Source of the DNA: Lonicera japonica
Lineage: Eukaryota; Streptophyta; Magnoliopsida; Dipsacales; Caprifoliaceae
Assembly: GCA_021464415.1 (NCBI GenBank)
Contig: CM038463.1
Span: 1,860,001-1,924,000 of the forward strand
DNA length: 64,000 nucleotides
Direction of reading: 5' to 3'
The translations under genes and the position numbers were made by a program. The notes beneath the pieces are model-generated. The model searched no databases, was not told where the DNA came from, and worked only from the letters and a program-made list of their open reading frames with translations. Below are positions 59,980 to 64,000 of the stretch, piece after piece. How positions within the stretch are numbered: position 1 is the stretch's first letter; the number at the start of each line of letters is the position of its first letter.

Positions 59980-62900
59980 AGTTGATAGTGGGAACACTAT
60001 AGCCATTCAAAGAAATAGGCAATTAATAACCTATAATACTTATGTGGCTATGATGATTAAATCATCATAAGAGCGAAGAACTGCTCAACCATTTTGTTGC
60101 TAAAATGGTGTTTAAAGTCATATACGCTTTATATGCACCCAAAGCGATCCGAACTTTATTGATGATATTCATACTAACAATAATCATACAAAAACCAAAT
60201 GTAATAATGGAATAAAAATATATTTATTTTACCTCTAAACAAATGTGCAAAGAAACGCATTTTAAATAAACTTATGTGTTATTATAGTCGAATGTACCCC
60301 ACTAAAATAAAGATTGTCAAATCCTATGATGTCACCAATAATGTACCGTGGGACATAGACTCATACTGGCTTTGGCATGCTTGCCTAGTGCACCTTGATC
60401 ATGATGATCCATGTGTTAAAGTACTTATATAGATAACCCTTTTTTTGGGTGACAAATAAATGGGACAAAAAATTCAACACATTGCAACATGTTGATACTA
60501 ATAATGCTCAAAAGTAATTTTTGATTTTCAAAGTATTGGAAGCCATATCTCCCTTCCCATTATGCCTAATTGACCATATCAAAGGAACGACACCCCATTT
60601 TTTAAAGCCTGCCTTTTAGTAAAAATAGGATCGAAACCTTCTTATGCTAAAGATACAAAATAAAATATACCATTCTTACAAAATATATTTGTAGATAAAT
60701 CCATCCAAAGTGCGGAACCATTCAAAGTACTTTATGGATCTGATGGATAATTCGACATTCTGGTCACATGTCGAATAATTGTCTACAAGAAATGCTGCAT
60801 TTATAAACCTCTTAGCCTATATTATATGCTTAAGGGTTCACTACCCTGATTATTGTATCATGTCTATAAGACTAGATAAAGCTGGAGAGTTTACATCAAA
60901 AGTACTTAATGATCATTGCATAAATTCGAAGTAAAGAATCTCGTTCTCTATGTGCATACATAAAAAGGTCTCACAAAAGCAACCATCAAAAGGATATAGA
61001 TGGTAGATAGGGCATTGGTTATGCACACTATATTGCCTATATATGCCCGGGATTTATGCTATATTGCACGCAACTTTATTTATTTGTTTCAAGATCCAAT
61101 ATTAGACAACTATTATATGCGTACCAATTGGTAACTGGATATTAGCCTGATATTTTACGCATATTTGCCGATTGCGCCCCCACAGCGCACCAAACGGGGT
61201 CGCTGAAACAATTAAGTATTAACGTTGGATATGAATTCTCAACGATAATCCGTTATTTATAATCCTTGTCAGGTGATCTCTTTGCCGCTAAGAATTGCAG
61301 ATTGTCACTTTGATGATACAGTCTTCCCATTGTTAAGGGGAGATAGGAAAATAAATTTTCAAAATAACAACAGGAATTGTCGTGATCCCCACTCTGTCTT
61401 ATCTTGATCCCCACGCACATCATAATGTATAGTAAAGTGAAAAAGAATAATCGATCTTTAAAATGAACCAGATTTGATGCCTGATACATTTACTGATATC
61501 AAAAAGTGACGAGATCAAACAAACTAGCTGCAATATGCCTACAAGGTTAAAAGTCCCTAACAAAGGGGCATAGTGTCGTAGAAAGAGACGCTGCAACCAC
61601 ACTTAGTAGAGGTGTGGTTGAGGCCATGACTCTTCAAAGGAAGAGAGGGAGGCCACTTAGTTTAACAAATACTCACACAAAAAAAGAGGTGGAGTAAGGC
61701 ACAAATTAATCAATTAATCATTACTATAAAAATCCCTTTCATGAAATTATTTTTTTATTATACTTATGTCCATAAATCAATACTGGGGGCGCCCCGAAGT
61801 TATAATAATTTCAGAGAATAAATAAATCTCAATGGATTAAGAGATGGCATGTGAGTTAATTGATGCATTAATGATACACTGTTGCTTAAGAAATTAAAGA
61901 GTACGATGATGTCGAACCTCGCTCTATTGCAAAATGTCAATAAGGGACAAAATTGACCTAAATGAAAATAAACAATCCAGATATAATTAAATTCTCTGGC
62001 AAAGAGACAGGTATTTGGTCCGGTAGTGCTAACCGCGCCAAGTGTAAAGCCTGTAGGATATAAACAATTATTTGCTATAAAGCGTAAATGAGAAAAAAGA
62101 AGTTTTGAAGTAAAAGGCTCACCTTGTGGCGCAAGGTTCCCTACATACGCTCTGGAATTGTTTAAATGTTATAACATTCCACTACTTAGTTAGCTTGGTA
62201 GTTTCCGAATAACTGAAAATGCAGCTCATATATGTAGTTATTGCATATCTCTATGGGGATCTTGATTCAAATATATATATGTGAAAGTGCCTGATGGCCT
62301 TACATTACCTAAGTCAAGTAACTCTAAACCACATAGTGCGTTTGCAATTATATTAAAATGCTCACTTTACGGAATAAAACAATCCAGACAGATGCGGTAT
62401 ACCCGTCTAAGTGACTACTTGATTGGGAAGGGATATAAGAACGATGAATTATGCCCATGCGTATTCATAAAAAAATAAATTATGGATTTTCAATTGTAGT
62501 TATACATATTGATGATATGACATATAGGTACTCTTGATGAGCTAGGAGAAACTGCAAGTTACTTGAAATCCAAATTTGAGATAAAGAATCTTGGGAAAGT
62601 TCGAGTTTTGTTTAGATCTTAATCTATAATATTAAGCTTGTGGAATATTAATCCACTAGTCTGCATACATTCAAAAGATAATCAGGCAATTTAACCTGGA
62701 CAAAACGTATTCTACTAGCACTCCCATGGTTGATCGAAGTTTAGATAAAAGGAAAGATCAATTTCGTACAAAGTAAGATTATAAAAATATGTTGGGAGGT
62801 GGGAGATGAAACTTCCTATTTAAATGCAATATGCGCATTATTGCATTTAACACAATATACTCGATTAGATATAACATTCGCATTGAACTTATTAGCTAGA

Positions 62901-63130
62901 TTTAGCTCAGCGCCAACGCAGCATAATTGAACACCTAAAAGTAACCATTGGCTTGTGATTGTTCTTTCCCTACAGAGAGGAAAAAGTGTATACGATAGCA
63001 ACATCTAAAGTAAATAATGATGCTAAAATGACCACCCCTACATTGAAATCCCAAATAAAATATTTATTGATTTTGTTGGTGTTGGGTATCTCTCTGGCCC
63101 ACATAAAGCTCTAAGGAGAATATGGCAAAC
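59980..63130 (+). pseudogene. copia-2 pol remnant (PR, INT, RT, RNase H)
   Basis: Heavily decayed but in copia order. LVDSGNT near 59982 marks the protease. MSIRLDKAGEFTSKVLNDHC near 60870 belongs to integrase. PIAPPQRTK near 61170 and a GDLFA..NCRL segment near 61280 follow. RT text SLYGIKQSRQMRYTRLSDYL lies near 62365 and CPCVFIKK near 62450. TPMVDRSLDKRKDQF lies near 62720 and ALNLLARFSSAPT near 62883. Almost every stretch carries stops or frameshifts and the YVDD motif is not intact. The lineage within Ty1/copia is not assigned. Confidence 0.8.
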
Positions 63131-63261
63131 TAGTTCACCAAGTCTTTTTCTAAGGTCATATTTGAAAAGCATGTGAAAAATATAAGGGTGCTTAGACTTT
63201 CCCAACTCTCATAATCGAAGTAATGATCAAGAGAATGTGTGAAATATGATAAAATCTTGGC

Positions 63262-63700
63262 ACCTACGTTGTACTCTTTTCCTTATACCAAAGGTTATTT
63301 TTTCCACTGGGTTTTATTACTTGGTAAAAGTTTTTAACGAGGCAACGATACATGCATAAGTTTTTCAAATTCCTTGATTAATGTTAATATCAAGGGAATG
63401 CGTAGACTTAAGGGGGAGTTTAACATCTATATGACGTTACGTTATACTCATTTTCTTAGACCAAGGTTTATTTTTTTCACTGGGTTTTGTTAGTTGGCAA
63501 GGTTTTTAATTAGATAACGATATGTGCAAATTATATTGATCAAAGTAAAGATCAAGTGGAAATATAGACTCAACGGAGGAAGTCTATCATAATTGTCATA
63601 ATGTTGTACTATATTTCCTTCAATCAAGATTATTTTTTTCCACAGAGTTTTTGTTACTTGACAAGGTTTTAATGAGGTAACAAAACATGTTTCACTCTAT
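63262..63700 (+). repeat. Three imperfect repeats in the copia-2 3' region
   Basis: TTTTTCCACTGGGTTTTATT then ACTTGG-AAAGTTTTTAACGAGGCAACG recurs near 63298, 63470 and 63635 with drift, about 170 bp apart. Such GGGTTTT..GGCAAGGTTTTTAA repeats are usual before the polypurine tract of this copia group. Confidence 0.7.
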
Positions 63701-63723
63701 CTCCGGCTCAGCACAAGGGGGAG

Positions 63724-63887
63724 TGTTAAAGAAAATTACACGTAGTGTGCTATTGTCAAGATATAATATATATTAGGGCTTTTACTGTGTAAATTATATA
63801 TTATGGGCCATATTGGGGTTCCTTGTAAACTCTATGTACTTAAAGGACTTATCCAATGAAAGACTGAGTTGAGTTGTTCCTACAACA
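63724..63887 (+). repeat. 3' LTR of copia element 2
   Basis: 164 bp, TGTTAAAGAAAATTACACG to CCTACAACA, preceded by CAAGGGGGAG. It lacks about 20 bp present in the 5' LTR (ATTGTATTTATGTCCTATTT). Confidence 0.9.
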
Positions 63888-64000
63888 AATAAATAATATA
63901 TATAATGAATATTGAAACAAAAATCTAAAAGTTAAGTTCTCCCTTTTGTCGATCAATTAGAAATTCACAAAGTCGTACTTCACATTGTCCAATTGATTTT
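63888..64000. other. Flank beyond copia element 2
   Basis: Begins with the target duplication AATAA. Too short to interpret. Confidence 0.6.

Larger units (their letters stand above)
37218..63887 (+). mobile_element. Ty1/copia element 2, complete borders, split by a Tat gypsy insertion
   Basis: Short LTRs (37218-37400 and 63724-63887) share TGTTAAAG at the start, TTGTCAAGAT-type text, TTAGGGCTTTTACTGTGTAA and TTGTTCCTACAACA at the end. A target duplication AATAA lies at 37213-37217 and 63888-63892. The leader (37401-37883, resuming at 57147) precedes gag at 58009. Pol text continues to about 63100 and a purine tract CAAGGGGGAG precedes the 3' LTR. Without the 19.3 kb Tat insertion and its duplication, and the 635-bp hAT-like element, it would be about 6.8 kb. 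The coding region is heavily decayed. Confidence 0.92.

Overview
The window is plant nuclear DNA, most likely from an angiosperm (probably a eudicot). It is AT-rich, its genes are split by GT-AG introns, and it is dominated by LTR retrotransposons, solo LTRs, a LINE and small DNA transposons. Nothing bacterial, organellar or CRISPR-like was seen. Every call was made by reading the sequence and from remembered family features; no database search was run.

Layout. 1-6423 is the 3' part of a decayed Ty1/copia element that carries a 2.8 kb solo LTR with a perfect 5-bp target duplication. 6838-14460 (minus) holds two partial, intron-containing copies of the mismatch-repair gene MSH6, out of order and broken by three solo LTRs. 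14991-21352 (minus) is the one apparently intact host gene, a seven-exon CKI1-like hybrid histidine kinase of about 1097 residues, with MITEs in two introns. 21353-37217 is intergenic: MITEs, two hAT-like non-autonomous elements, a tRNA-like SINE fragment, microsatellites, and a 5'-truncated LINE with RNase H split by a 520-bp solo LTR. 37218-63887 is a second Ty1/copia element (LTRs about 164-183 bp, target duplication AATAA), split by a 19.3 kb Tat-clade Ty3/gypsy element (37884-57141, target duplication ATTAC). Inside that one, another solo LTR has landed exactly in the primer-binding site.

The Tat element is the most interesting object. Downstream of its sense gag-pol it carries two antisense genes: a DUF7745-like ORF (48219-49475) and a five-exon plant-mobile-domain (PMD) gene (49925-53847). 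Each has its own TATA box. A 12-bp palindrome, TGTCGCGCGACA, lies in clusters just upstream of the TATA boxes of the LTRs and of both antisense genes. A roughly 67-bp three-palindrome block is recognisably the same, in the same orientation, in the LTR and upstream of the PMD gene. This suggests one regulatory input shared by the sense and antisense transcription units. The element is now dead: the RT core is deleted, the primer site is interrupted, and many stop codons look like C-to-T or G-to-A changes.
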